Assembly: GCA_026874595.1 (NCBI GenBank)
Contig: CM049307.1
Coordinates: 91,019,830-91,083,829, forward strand
DNA: 64,000 bases
Direction: 5' to 3'
Source of the DNA: Sipunculus nudus
Lineage: Eukaryota; Annelida; Sipuncula; Golfingiida; Sipunculidae
Of this stretch, positions 1 through 11,400 are shown one piece after another; position 1 is the stretch's first letter, and each line of letters opens with the position of its first letter. Position numbers and translations under genes: made by a program. The notes beneath the pieces were generated by a model. It had not been told where the DNA came from and searched no databases. It was given only the letters and a program-made list of their open reading frames with translations.

Positions 1-120
1 TACGGTCGTTGCGGAGTCCCTGTGGCCTTCGAAAAACGCACGGTTGCCGTACCTCAACTGCACGGAATAGCCCAAAATACCCACCGTACGGCGACCGTAT
101 CCCGGTTGTGACCGAGGCTT
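1..120. mobile_element. Right end of a CpG-rich TIR element, cut by window edge
   Basis: This is a GC- and CpG-rich block in an otherwise AT-rich window. Bases 1-120 match 772-891 closely, at a constant offset of 771, and both blocks end in the same terminal motif GGTTGTGACCGAGGCTT (104-120 and 875-891). The inverse of that motif opens the neighbouring copy near 381. The block is best read as the right end of one copy of a non-autonomous TIR element whose left end lies outside the window. No open frame of interest is present. The superfamily is not assigned because no clean target-site duplication can be seen. Confidence 0.6.
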
Positions 121-360
121 AAAAAAAATCATTATGGACGCAAGGTGACGGTGCGATCTCCCTTCACCCGTCGTGCGGCGCATACACTACACACGTAGGA
201 TTTTTCTCAAACTCTTGCGGTCGGATGGAAACTCAAACCGCACGGGATACTTACGTTGCCCGTACGGTGTTAATACGGTGCCCGTGAGGGTCGCGCGCAA
301 CTATGAAATTTGCATATTTCCTGCGGTCTAAAAAGAATACAGTGAACTTCGGTGCGCGAT

Positions 361-408
361 GACCGCAGCGGGTTGTGACTAAAGCCTCGGACACAACCCG
401 CTGCGGTC
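361..408. repeat. Perfect 17-bp inverted repeat at element junction
   Basis: GACCGCAGCGGGTTGTG (361-377) is the exact reverse complement of 392-408, with 14 bp between them containing the AAGCCTCGG terminal motif. It could form a stable hairpin. The simplest reading is the meeting point of two inverted element ends. Confidence 0.75.
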
Positions 409-891
409 ACCGCACACCGTAGAGTACCGCACGGTTTTGGGGACCGCAGAATTACTAAAGCATCGGTCTCAACCCGCTGCGGCCACCGCACACCGTAGTT
501 CGGTTTTTGAAACCGCAGGAATACTTATGCGGCCGACGTGCGGGAACGGCACGGTGTCTTCCTCATTCTCTCGGCTTTCACACGGTAAAGTAAGCTAACC
601 CTCCGGACGCCGCAAGCTAACCTTGCGGAAGCCGCAAAACCACTTACGACTTCGCAGTTAGCCGAGCAGGCGTTAAAAATCGCGCGGGTATCCTACGACA
701 TCCGTACGTCTACCGTACGGAGCCCGTAGGTGGCTACCTGACGCACGGCTGCCACTTGCTCTAACGTCAGCTACGGTCGTTGCGGAGTCCCTGCGGCCTT
801 TGAAAAATGCACGGTTGCCGTGCTTCTACCGCACGGTATAGCCCAAAACACTCGCCGTACGGCGACCGTATCCTGGTTGTGACCGAGGCTT
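361..891. mobile_element. CpG-rich non-autonomous TIR element
   Basis: The left terminus near 381-403 reads AAGCCTCGGACACAACCCG and is the near inverse of the right terminus GGTTGTGACCGAGGCTT at 875-891. The left end is reiterated: the block starting at 379 recurs at 455, an offset of 76 bp, with few changes. A perfect 17-bp inverted repeat (361-377 with 392-408, 14-bp spacer) sits where two termini meet, as expected if one copy abuts or is nested in another. The inside is dense in CGTAC, CCGTACGG and GCGG motifs and has no coding capacity. A relative lies at 15,183-15,789. The exact outer boundary is uncertain. Confidence 0.6.
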
Positions 892-1890
892 AAAGGCGTA
901 TGACTTGGCTTTAGACCCCATTTGCTACGAATTTCCTGATGTTCTGAAAATCATAATCCGATTATTGAAACAAAACTCAGACAACACTGAGGCAGAGCGT
1001 TTCAACGTTGTTAAACATTTAAATACGCACTATATGTGTACAATCCATCGATTATCAATAGAATCTATAATTTTACATTGCATTAGTCACATAAAGTGGT
1101 CACTCAATGGCCATGGTCATGGAACATGTACTATTCCATAGAAGTAACATTGATATCAGTACTATTGGTGAGAAAAAATGTTGAAATATACTTGTTAAAT
1201 GAACATATTTTAAAATATTTATTACTAATAAAACAATATTTATACAAGTTAATAAAAGAAGTTAAAAAAAAATAAGGCCATATCTTGGCTTCTTAATGGC
1301 GTTTATTTCTCTTAAATATTAAGAAGAAGAAATGAACCTCTGTTATCAGAGGACCTTTGAACCGGAAGTATTTGTTTTCATCCTGTATGGCCAGTTACCA
1401 TTAGCGTCTCAGCGAGAGTAGGAGGGATCAGCTGACTTGCAGTTGCCATGCAACCACTGTTACTTACCCTGGGGGCGTTAATCTGATATGCCGGATTTAC
1501 ATTTGGTATGAACGTGGTGGTTCATTAGGCCGTAGTCAGTTTTGGCCAGTATTGTATTCTGCCTAATTGTATCTTTCTAATTGCGGGGTCGTCAAATTCT
1601 GATACAGATCAAATAACATTACTAAGAAGTTCAGCTGGACAAGGATGCATCGGCATCTTTGAGACAATACATGCACGTTTTGCAAGAATAATAGGTACAA
1701 ATGGACAGCTGTTACTATTGGAATTAATTTGGAAACTTGCATCAACAGAAAGTGCCTTTCCCCACCCTATATTAATTCAAGTTAATCATTTTTCTTTAGC
1801 TTCCAGAAATCATGGACAAGCATACTCGAAGATATAAATTGATTTAAAAGGAATAACTGAAAATTATCACCTATACATGTTCATGATTTT
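892..1890. other. AT-rich stretch, nothing recognised
   Basis: This stretch has no repeat family member, RNA gene or credible exon that I can identify. A 78-codon frame at 905-1141 starts just past the TIR element end and looks like chance. Confidence 0.5.
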
Positions 1891-2030
1891 CTTTTTGGTG
1901 GAGGTAACCGCCTCCATTTAAATGCTGATTTATCCAATTCCTAAGCTAAGACTGTGTACATCTGCAGAGTTCCATTTCATTTTTTTAACAACGTGACAGG
2001 GCAGTAGTCAGTCATCTTTAGTGATAACTC
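1891..2030 (-). mobile_element. SINE-A copy, 5'-truncated
   Basis: This is the 3' part of the tRNA-derived family described in full at 4,959-5,351. The tail hairpin TGGAGGTAACCGCCTCCA is intact at the left edge, followed on the plus strand by the shared middle block (GTGACAGGGCAGT...). The tRNA-like head is missing, so the copy is truncated at its 5' end, as is usual for target-primed retroposition. The orientation is the same as the other three copies. Confidence 0.65.
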
Positions 2031-2974
2031 AAATAGGTATATAATATACTTTACAATATACAAACTTTAAATAATCCCACTGGATATCAGAATCCACCAG
2101 AATGATATCAGAATAAACAACCATCAATAATAAAACAGAATCAACATTTAATGTATTATACTTCAGAAACTGAATGTAACACTCCCATGCCGGTAGGTAA
2201 CAAATAAACTAGTCGGAGATTTCTGCCTCAATACTGACGGCCGCTAGCAAAGCCTAATGTACATTTTGGCCGGCAGAGACAAATTGTGACATTCTGGCCT
2301 GAGCTCAGTCTGAAACCATATGTCGATGAAAAGTGACAACTCAGGATTCCACATATCTCAATAAGTAGGTATATATATATACATTATAACAGTTTATCAT
2401 GATACAAGAGCTTATGCATGTAACCGATTCAAATTGCCCACAGTTTGCCTAATTCAAAGTAAATTAAGCCATGACATCAACCAGTAGTACAAAAGACTTG
2501 ACCGCGACGTTTGATCCGCCCTGTACTTTTTTACCTATCAATTTATTTATTAGACACCAGCTAAGTGAGAATACCTCGCCCTATATATTTATCTATCGTA
2601 TCCTCCCCATGCATTCTTAATCTCACGATTCGTGATCCGCATATAAAAGGGCAACCTTTATTATTCTGTAAGCTGATACCCATATCTCGCGCATGGCTGA
2701 CCTTTTAAGCAAAGATTCTCCGATAAATGCGAACGTTAAATCCCAGACGGGGCCTTGATATGTTTGTTTAAAATAATCCGTTTTCCCTTTACTGTCAAAC
2801 CAGGTTTTCCTTTAAATTTCGTAAAGTTCGTAATTATTAGACACTGATACTTAGGTAATGACAGTGTGTGGTTTGACGCTGGAATGCAATTAGCGCTAAA
2901 CAAACGACATACATTGGCGCCTATCGAACAGGCTTTTTCGTGTCTGGTTCATTGATTAAAAGATCATATTCACC
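2031..2974. other. No gene recognised
   Basis: The stretch is AT-rich and unique-looking. I see no motif or open frame worth calling. Confidence 0.5.
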
Positions 2975-3110
2975 GGAGTGTGGAGGAGTATTGGTTAGGG
3001 TGCTGGACTTGTAACCGCAAGGTTCTGACCGCCTTCTGCGCAATGAAACCTAGCCAAAGTTTTAACCACAAAGGTGCGCTCTCTCCACCCAGAAGTAAAT
3101 GAGAAGGAGA
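2975..3110 (+). mobile_element. SINE-B fragment (tRNA-derived)
   Basis: The head resembles a tRNA D-arm/A-box region (GGAGTATTGGTTAGGGTGCTGG, positions about 2,986-3,007). The body matches the SINE-B copies at 43,345-43,550 (+) and 42,525-42,675 (-), with shared blocks GACCGCC.TCTGCGC, GCCAAAGT.TT.ACCACAA and TGCGCTCTCTC. Compared with those copies, the B-box part is deleted. The element is non-coding and would be expected to depend on a LINE reverse transcriptase. Confidence 0.6.
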
Positions 3111-4948
3111 CTTTTTTTAGCAGTAACATGTTACGGCAGTCTGGGTTTTATCATCCCGAGGGAGCCGTGAAAAGCCAGAAGAAAGAACAGGCAAAGAAAG
3201 ACCAGGAAGGCAGAGAGTAAATTAAGTAGGATGAGACTGACATCGTCAGTGATATCAAACTATAAATATCTACCTTGACTTTTTTTTAATTTGTTAGATC
3301 TCGTATAGCAAAGTACATAGATACCTTATCTCTATGGAGGAGATTCCTATGATACGCTCTGCCTCATTTCCATTTAACAAACTAAAAAATAAATTCCATG
3401 ATTCCGTGTTTTTATACGAAAGATGCAAACCCTTAGCGAGGTATGTTGTAAGCCGAACTTAAGAGTTCCTGCAAAGGCCCATTGGCGAATGGGCGGCAAA
3501 TTAATGTAACAACGTGAAAAATATTTGTATATGAATACGATGAATTTACTGATATTTTTAGATTGCAGTCGTTAATGCAGGTTCTTCATCGGCTAAACAG
3601 CAGTTTCCACGGTCAGTTATGTAACGGAAGGCTTAAATAAGATAACACTCTGAAATGAACATTTCCGGAATGTAATAGCGTGAGAATATAAGAACTGATA
3701 ATACTCAAAACAGAGGCTGTATATTATTATACATAAGAACCTTATACTTGATAAGTCTGAAGTATGATCAAGTCATTCGCTACAAGAACTTATTGCTTGT
3801 ATAGGCTTTTAGCTTACTTATACTTCCCTTATACATATTTTTATTTAAATGAAGTTAGGAACTTTTGCAGACTCTGTGCAAACAAACAACCAGAACAAAA
3901 AAAAAAAAAAATTTACGCGCTGATATACATTTAGCGACTGCGAGGAGTGGTATCATTAAATGACAAAATGAGTCGGGTAATAGCAACGATGACGTCATCA
4001 TAATGGAATATATACATTAATTATGCTCACCTTACAAGAGATAACGTAAACGAAATGTAAACGAAATAAGCTTTTTTTGCGAATTAAAACCTTTATACAA
4101 TCAGTATTGGAAACTTTAAACAAACAATCCAATTTCAGTAAACTGGCCTTACGAGGGCCATACGAACCTGTCTGGGGTAAATTGTATTTGTTTTCAAGCG
4201 TTTGCCATACAGTGACCAGTATTGAAATCCGAAGCCATTTCCATCAAATCCACGCTCCAGTGTGAAGCATGGAGGGTCACAGAAAATAACAAAAAAAAAA
4301 ATAATAACAGACCTTTGTTAACAAATGCCAGTTCCTTTCAGTTCTACAGTGGCATAACAAATTGTCAGACAGATGGGGAAAAGCAGGCCAACACTCCATG
4401 TCAGCCCAAATCAGGTAAAGGAGGTGGCGATGGTTAGGACACAATATTCGGAAGAATTCTACAAATGTCACCCGCCAGGCTATAATCGTATAAGGATTTG
4501 TAAGGATTAATGGTTGCATGAAAGATTCAGGGAAATTCAATTTGTTCTACAGGGAAAATACACCATGCAAAAGTGCGCTCATTAGCATACGGTGCAAAAT
4601 GTGAAATTCAAATAAATATGTTTCAAATCAATTGCTTATGTGAATGATTTTTGAAGGCGTATCTAGGTGTAAATCATGACGTTGGCGGAGGTCTGCGCTC
4701 TGTTAGTTCACAAAGTTATAACACCCAAAGTTCTTTTGCAAGATTTCGGACATGCTAACTAACTTTATCTCAAAAGTATGGTGTTGCTAATCAATATTTT
4801 ACTTCATTTTAACTCCATGGGATTTAGATAATTATCTACTTTAATTTTTTTTTCTGATAGTAATGTCTCCCTTACTTATGACCATATCCTAGCAGCATTA
4901 TATTTTTATATTGTATTTTTATATATTTATTATTTCCTTAATTATAAT
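3111..4948. other. No gene recognised
   Basis: The stretch is AT-rich. Overlapping frames of 62, 71 and 87 codons at 4,077-4,540 are open on both strands and resemble nothing known to me. I see no repeat-family members. Confidence 0.5.
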
Positions 4949-4958
4949 ATAATGTAAT
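4949..4958. repeat. Left target-site duplication of SINE-A
   Basis: ATAATGTAAT at 4,949-4,958 recurs exactly at 5,352-5,361, immediately outside the two ends of the SINE. This is a direct insertion footprint. Confidence 0.85.
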
Positions 4959-5351
4959 ATTTTTTTGGTGGAGGTTACCGCCTCCATTTTTTAAATGCTT
5001 GCTTAACTAAGTCTATATACAACCGCAGAATTTCCATTCCGGTTTCGGACTCCGTGACAGGTGTTTGCACACGATGCTCTGGCGTCAACCAGGCTCGGTG
5101 ATTCACTCCTGCGGGTCCTGGGTGTGTCTCATCCCCATTGCTGGGTCATAACACCGAGGAACCCCCGAAAGGCGCACTCGTTTGTGAGTGAAACCCGACT
5201 GTTGGGTACAGTCTCCCCATTGGGCCTGCTGAGCACCCACCCTGGGTAGGGGTCGACCGTGAAAAATCTCACCGGCTCGGCTGAGATTCGAACTCACGAT
5301 CTCCCGGCTTTGAGCCCTGCGCTGTACCCCTGAGCCACAGAAGCCGGTAAC
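4959..5351 (-). mobile_element. SINE-A, full-length tRNA-derived SINE with TSD
   Basis: Read on the minus strand, the element begins near 5,351 with a tRNA-like head. The A box GGCTCAGGGGTACAG is at 5,322-5,336 and the B box GTGAGTTCGAATCTCAG at 5,281-5,297. About 290 bp of unrelated body follows, then a tail hairpin (stem TGGAGG/CCTCCA, near 4,968-4,985) and an A-rich end. Perfect 10-bp target-site duplications flank it, which argues for a fairly recent LINE-mediated insertion. Other copies lie at 1,891-2,030, 13,919-14,295 and 33,421-33,775, all in the same orientation. A 143-codon frame across it is an artefact of the GC-rich body. I do not assign it to a named family; a V-SINE or MetaSINE relationship is possible but unchecked. 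Confidence 0.88.
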
Positions 5352-5361
5352 ATAATGTAAT
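5352..5361. repeat. Right target-site duplication of SINE-A
   Basis: This is an exact repeat of 4,949-4,958, at the 5' (tRNA-head) side of the minus-strand SINE. Confidence 0.85.
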
Positions 5362-5534
5362 CTGCTATTTGTATTCGATATAACTTTATGTGTCTGATCA
5401 AGACTCACTTGATTGTCTTCATAGTTAATGGACGTCAGATATCGGAAAGTCCTCTTTAAGGGGAGGACAATACGCACGTGGATAGAAAACATCGAGCCAT
5501 AAGCCATACGAGTTATACATTGAGGTTCACACAA

Positions 5535-5660
5535 GATTCAACAGTTTTCTTTGGAGTCTGGCGGCGATCGCCCGGGGTCCTTTCACTGCCTAATCCACAG
5601 GGCTATTTTCCACTAGGCTACGCCCTGGCCCTTGCAAGTGGCTATCTTGAAACCACTGCT
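5535..5660 (-). mobile_element. Degenerate tRNA-like SINE head
   Basis: The minus strand has a perfect A-box match, TAGCCTAGTGG (5,610-5,620). A weak B-box-like GGGCGATCGCC lies about 40 bp further on, near 5,568-5,579. The spacing suits a tRNA-derived Pol III promoter. The block is GC-rich against its surroundings. There is no second copy in the window to confirm it, so it could be coincidence. Confidence 0.35.
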
Positions 5661-6761
5661 GTCCATTTTGTAATGCATATAATTGATATATAATGTTGGA
5701 TATTTCATTTAATTTATTAAAAAGAGACTTGGCAAAAAAAAACACAAAAAAAAAAAACAGTCTGCGTGAGTCGTATATTAAAAAATACACAGCTATAAAA
5801 CTTAAAATATATTTCCTTTACCGAGGATACGTGATTATATTCGTTCAAGGTATATTTGTTACCGTTAACTAAAGATCACATAATTTCCCATTATCATTTG
5901 GATTGATAATTGTAAACATAAATGCAAATAATATTAATAGAAAGAAATAAACTAATTCATTGTTACTAATTATATAATAACTCATTAAGGAGGAAAAATA
6001 AGAACAAAAGCACAACTTTTATTGAATACAAATATTCATGTTTATTAGATAATCTTTTTTTTCTTTTGATAATTAAGTAATTATTTACCAGTTATTTAAA
6101 TCTATTGCTGGGAAATGGTCTTCACTTAATATCAATCACAACTTTCCTAACATGTTAATAAAGTATGTTTCATCCCCGCCTGTTGGGGTCGGGGTCGTTT
6201 TGAAAATGTGGTCAATTCAGAATCCTCTAATAAAAAATATGATATAAAAGTAGGGTAGTCCAGGTATCAGCTTTCTTGCGGATGTTTTCTGTTACTACAT
6301 TTTGAAATTATCGAGACGACAATTTTGTTACGGTACACGGTGATCTCCTACAATTAATACCGTTGACCTCACAGTTTTAGTTGTTTTGCTCTTGTCAGGA
6401 TCAGCGGAGCGTGAATGAAAGTTTAACATCGGAATGTACGTGACAGATGTAATACTAATCTCGAGCATAACTAGAGTTCAGATACTTGAATTCTTCTTCG
6501 GGAGCTTCAAATCTAATCCCGAGGTCACTGTTTACACGTGTGTTTGCATTGTTAAGAAACCTTTGTAGGTGTACCTCTTTCACTGATTGTACCGTTTTTG
6601 AACAGTCGAAGTAGCGGGCCAAGAGGGGAGTCCAGGGGGTCCGCAAAGCCCCTTTTACAGACACCGCAACCTTTTTTAAGGGTTTGAGACCAAATGTGTA
6701 ATGCAACAATACACTAAATTGCATCAGAATTCGTTTATAAACATTTCTCGTTTGCTGAAGC
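5661..6761. other. No gene recognised
   Basis: AT-rich. An 89-codon minus-strand frame at 6,455-6,724 is the only open frame of note and resembles nothing I know. Confidence 0.45.
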
Positions 6762-6927
6762 AGGCCGCAGACTGAGTGGACGAGGCAAGAAGGAATCGGA
6801 CCTGGCAGGACTGAGGATTCTCAGTCCGCGTCAATCTTTCCCGATCCTGTCCGGTCCTGAAGGGGTCGCTCACAAGGAGGACCGGGCAGGACCAGACCCG
6901 TTTTCCACGGTACCCATTTATCTCTCA

Positions 6928-6957
6928 CTCTCTCTCTCTCTCTCTCTCTCTCTCGCG

Positions 6958-7034
<77 letters not shown>
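6928..7034. repeat. (TC)n then (TA)n microsatellite
   Basis: A pure TC run of about 27 bp (6,928-6,954) is followed by a TA run interrupted by single TTT and CAT variants, to 7,034. Confidence 0.95.
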
Positions 7035-7039
<5 letters not shown>

Positions 7040-7631
7040 GTGGCATCATTATATGATGAATTACTTCCATTAACACTTAACCTTAATATCTATAATTTAT
7101 AAATGTACGCAAGTATCTTATATAGATTACTACACAGGTGAGTGATTGACGAAATGTTAGCCTCCACGTGATCATCATGTACACGGTTGCATACATATAA
7201 TTTTACTTAAAGAATCAATATCATTAACGGTATTTGTACTTTACAGTATTTTCTTTATATATCAGTGTCTTGTGGAATATCATTTCACAGTTTCAACACG
7301 TTACCGTGATTAAGTTGTCGATATAAATTTAATAGTTAGATTAATAATTTATATACAACAATACAATGATTGTCAACATAATTATATCTTTTGGTGTTAT
7401 TTTAATATTGAAAAGCAATAACACGTGTGTCCTTGACGTATATCCTTCTCTGAATTCACAATCTTCAACAAAGATTTAACAAAGATTTAACGTGTATCAC
7501 GTGTTTTATAAAGCTGCTCCTGAAATATCAACAATTTTTAAATGTCCAGGATTGCACAGGAGTGGGTCCGGAGCTGTAGTCCCGGACTTGCACTCCAGTC
7601 CGCCAAGTGCCGCTTGCGGAACAGTGTAGCG

Positions 7632-7752
7632 ATTTTAGATTACCCCCCTTTCAGATTACCGGGGAGTAATCTGAAATCGATTTCAGAGTACCCCCGGTTA
7701 CTTGAAACCGATTTCAGTTGGCCCCCGGGGATAATCTGAGATCGATTTCCAA
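7632..7752. repeat. 31-32-bp minisatellite (CCCCCGG...ATCGATTTC unit)
   Basis: About three consecutive units start near 7,656, 7,687 and 7,719, each joining a C/G-run block to TAATCTGAAATCGATTTC or a variant. Related single units lie at 8,351-8,398 and 46,951-47,025. The AAATCGATTT core is palindromic. The array is inside the TIR element at 6,762-8,460. Confidence 0.65.
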
Positions 7753-8350
7753 AAAGTTCACTTTTGATTATTTAGATACTTATCTTATACATTTACCTAA
7801 GTAACCTGACAACAAAAACAATTACTTCTACTACTACCCTTTATAATAATAACAATAGTAAAATTAACGATGATTATTATCATTATTATTATTATTAAAT
7901 TGCCATTATCCCTGCATTACAAAAGGTACAACACATTCTCTCTCTGGTTAGATTATAAATACATAAACCATAAATGAAACATGCAGTCTTGCAACATTAA
8001 CTGATTTGATAATAACATCCATAATTTAAATGTTATATGTTGTGATCACGAAATGCGGCAACTGACAAGCATACTGCAGCTTTCTTCCTGGTTTGTGACA
8101 AAAGTGGGACCTCAACTTATCAAGTGAGGAGATCCGTAAGATACACCTGCCAAGTTAATTAAAAAGGGGTGTAAGTAACGTTCTTGAGATAATACGTGTT
8201 ATGAAGTGTTACGGAAAGAAAGTCACATGTACGGCCCGACGGAGCTGACAACTATAACACCAGCCAGCTGAGGATGATGTTAATGAATATATCAGGAGCA
8301 ATGAGTTCTTACTTTCAATAAAAAAAACTTACCATATTAGCTTGAACAGT

Positions 8351-8398
8351 AGAGGGGTAACCTGAAATCAGGTTCAGGACCCCTGGGGGTAATCTTAA
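8351..8398. repeat. Dispersed unit of the ATCGATTT minisatellite
   Basis: The unit reads GGGGTAACCTGAAATCAGG..., then ACCCCTGGGGGTAATCTTAA. It is a diverged relative of the 7.6-kb array, near the right end of the same TIR element. Confidence 0.45.
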
Positions 8399-8460
8399 GT
8401 TTTTACAGGACCGGAATAAAAATCGGTCCGATCTCGTCTCGTCCGCTCTGTATGCAGCCT

Positions 8461-11400
8461 AATTAAAAAGGCAATTAAACCTCCAAATCAACCATCCAAG
8501 GGGAACATCATACCTTCCTGGCGGAGTTATAATTAGCAAGCATCAGCACATTCTACAAGTCTGTTATGTTTGCATTAAGACCCAGGTTGTCGCCGCATTG
8601 TCTTAGAGGTCTAAGAACAGAAATGTATTTCACTCTAAACCAAGCAATGTCATCTACTTCGTTAAACCGCTCACGACGCTGGTATTGAAAATGACAAAAT
8701 GGTGTCTGTCTGGAACAGCGGGCTCTGACTGTAGTTGCATGTTTTAGAGAATGTAAACATGAATGTAATTATTAGGTTCCTTGTCCGACCACAGATGTAC
8801 GTTCACAGAATAAGAGAAAAGGTCCGTAAATGTAAAACTTTCCTGAAACAGCATGTTATGTTAAAGGTACAGAACAGAATGTGTCAGTCTGCACCCACTA
8901 GTCGCCATATTGCTGAGTGAAGCCCGTCTGAGTAAAATGTAAAGATATAGTGAAACGCTGGTGATACATTTGTTTAAATTATGTTTAATGTTTTTGAAGG
9001 GTTTCTTCAAATTCAAATTCCAATTTAATATTTAGGACGGATAAGGTAATACGTTTAATGCTATAAGAATTCGAGATGAGATTTAAGGGTCTTTAATCTA
9101 TATAATAACAGTTTGTTATACTTATCTAAAAAACATCCCTTGCAAAAACGCCTTCATTAAAAATCAGCTTAAAGTCATTTATAATTAACAATAGATCCAT
9201 AAGGTATAAATCATTTTAAACCTGGTTCAGAGTACATTCTAATGATATATGTTTTCATGAAATTTACATTAATTTTCATAGTATATTTAAACTTTTGAAA
9301 TTTTAATAATAAAACACTATTTTATAGACCCATTAACAGCATGCCATTTTAAGCGGAATTAAATCAACCTACATGACACTTTCAAAACTGTTCAAAACTT
9401 TTTTACTCTACTATATCTCTTTATGTATAAAAATTAAAATTTATATTTTTTGTTGAAACCAAACTTTCAAATTCAGTCTCAAAGTGAAACAACTTTTTGA
9501 TTGCTTTGGATTTTTGACGACGATGTTCCCTTTATTTGAAACTCGATTGTTTCAGGTTTGTTAGAAACGACGAAACTAATGAAAAAAATCCACAATTTGA
9601 CACATGAAAAATATTCGAAAGTAATGCATGGTAAAATTGAACGACCATGGGGGAAATATCCAAGAAGTTGGAAGGCATTTAAGCGACAATCGACATTCGT
9701 AAGAGGCAAGAGAGCGGATGAGGGTTCTAGATAGTGTGTTCAACACGAGATGTAAGTTTCCATAAAGTGGCAGTTTTCTTGTAAGTTACCATGGTAACAG
9801 CCTCTGATGCGTTGCTTCCCGGGATGGGAAACCGGATACCATCAGTAGAATCAAACTTGAGGACAATAAGAAGAACTTTCTGTCGTCTTGGGGCTTAAAA
9901 ACCACTCGGTAGTGTTTTGGACATTTACAATACTTATATACGTAGTATCATAGCAATTTATAAACCTTTGGTAGGCGAGTTTGAAATTTTAAATAACTTA
10001 CAGCATGCTGTTTATCAATGTTATTTTCTACAAATTATTTTTAAAGCCTAGGTTTTAAGATATTATAATTTAAACATTTTGGGTCTGTTGACAACTTTAA
10101 TTGATGTCTAAAAACTCCTATGAATTCAATTTTAGTTCCAGCGTGGCTTTTAAAACGACGATCATGGTAGCGATATTTAAATGGATGGTAGTGACATCCA
10201 ACCGTTGTCACGTATTTTATGATGTGACGCCTCAGAAATGAGCGGTTTTGGGCATGAACGATCGGCAACGATGCCAAGTGTTTCCTATGGGGGTTGGTCA
10301 TTTTGCATCATTCCGAAAGAATTTTACATGATTTAACAAAGGGTTTAAGCATGGCATCTAAAAGGATATAGGCCAGTGTACTCAGCCCGTATCACACAAC
10401 TCTACCATTAAACAAATCAATGTTATTGCAAGGAAAACAATAACGGAATGTTCATAAGAGTTTGGCAAGATAAAAAAATAAGTCACGTACAGTAGAAAAA
10501 TAACAGACAATATTTGTTTTTCAATGTTTGCTATTACGTGTCTACATTCCCCACAGGCAATATCTGCATGTCAAGTTATTTGAATATCTTTTACATATTC
10601 TGTTTTTAGAAAAAATATCGATATATAGGTGATATTGAAAAAAATAGTAAGTACAATCCTACATTTCAGATAATCGCAAGGATAAACGAGGATAATCTGA
10701 ATTTGCATAACACTATTTAAATTATATAAAAAATATCGCTGTCATCCTTCATCAAATTTGTAGCAGTACATTAGCTTCTTATATTATAGAAAGTCACTCA
10801 AATGTACACGATAACTTCATGATCATAAAATATAATCTAATATTTTCTTAGTAATGCATTCTTAGTATTTCTTTTATATATTTGTATCTTTATATCATTG
10901 TCATATTGATCATATGTTTTGCAGGTTTTACTTGACACCTGCCTTTGCTTACAACAGCAGTATTTTTCTATTGCTAGATACCCTGCAGAACGTTTTAATA
11001 AATAAATATATATAATAGATACCAAAAGGAAAATTCAAACATTACAGTCATTTCCTTTCTTTCTTTCTTTTCTCTGCATTGATTTATTTTAGTGTATAAT
11101 TATATTACCTGTAGCAAGTATATCCTATAGAAAGAACAAGGCATAACAAACGTTCTGCTTCAGCGAAATACGACGAATTGAGCATTGGCGCACGGTACAA
11201 ACTTAAGACATTCTAGCCCGCACACTATATCCCGTCTGATGGGAATGACCTCTGATTCAACATATGTGAATTCTTTTTTCTAATATTTACCATTAATGGC
11301 AGGGTTCAGCAATATTTTCGAAACGCGGGAATCAGCTCATATTATCGTTCAATTTATTATTTCAGTCATTTCTGAAAGACACTATGACACATTTTATTGA

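Larger units (their letters stand above)
6762..8460. mobile_element. 1.7-kb non-autonomous DNA element with inverted termini
   Basis: The left end (from 6,762, AGGCCGCAGACTGAG, then GGACGAGGC and TCGGACC) is the imperfect inverse of the right end (8,408-8,460, which reads on the minus strand AGGCTGCATACAGAG, GGACGAGAC, TCGGACC). About 35-50 bp at each end agree with scattered mismatches. The inside holds a (TC)n/(TA)n microsatellite, a minisatellite at about 7,632-7,752 and otherwise AT-rich DNA, with no transposase recognised. I found no target-site duplication, so the ends and superfamily are provisional. Confidence 0.5.

Noticed and set aside
5103-5534. 143-codon minus-strand open frame
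   Set aside because: It lies mostly on the GC-rich SINE-A body and tRNA-like head. Its length is explained by base composition and it has no protein motif.
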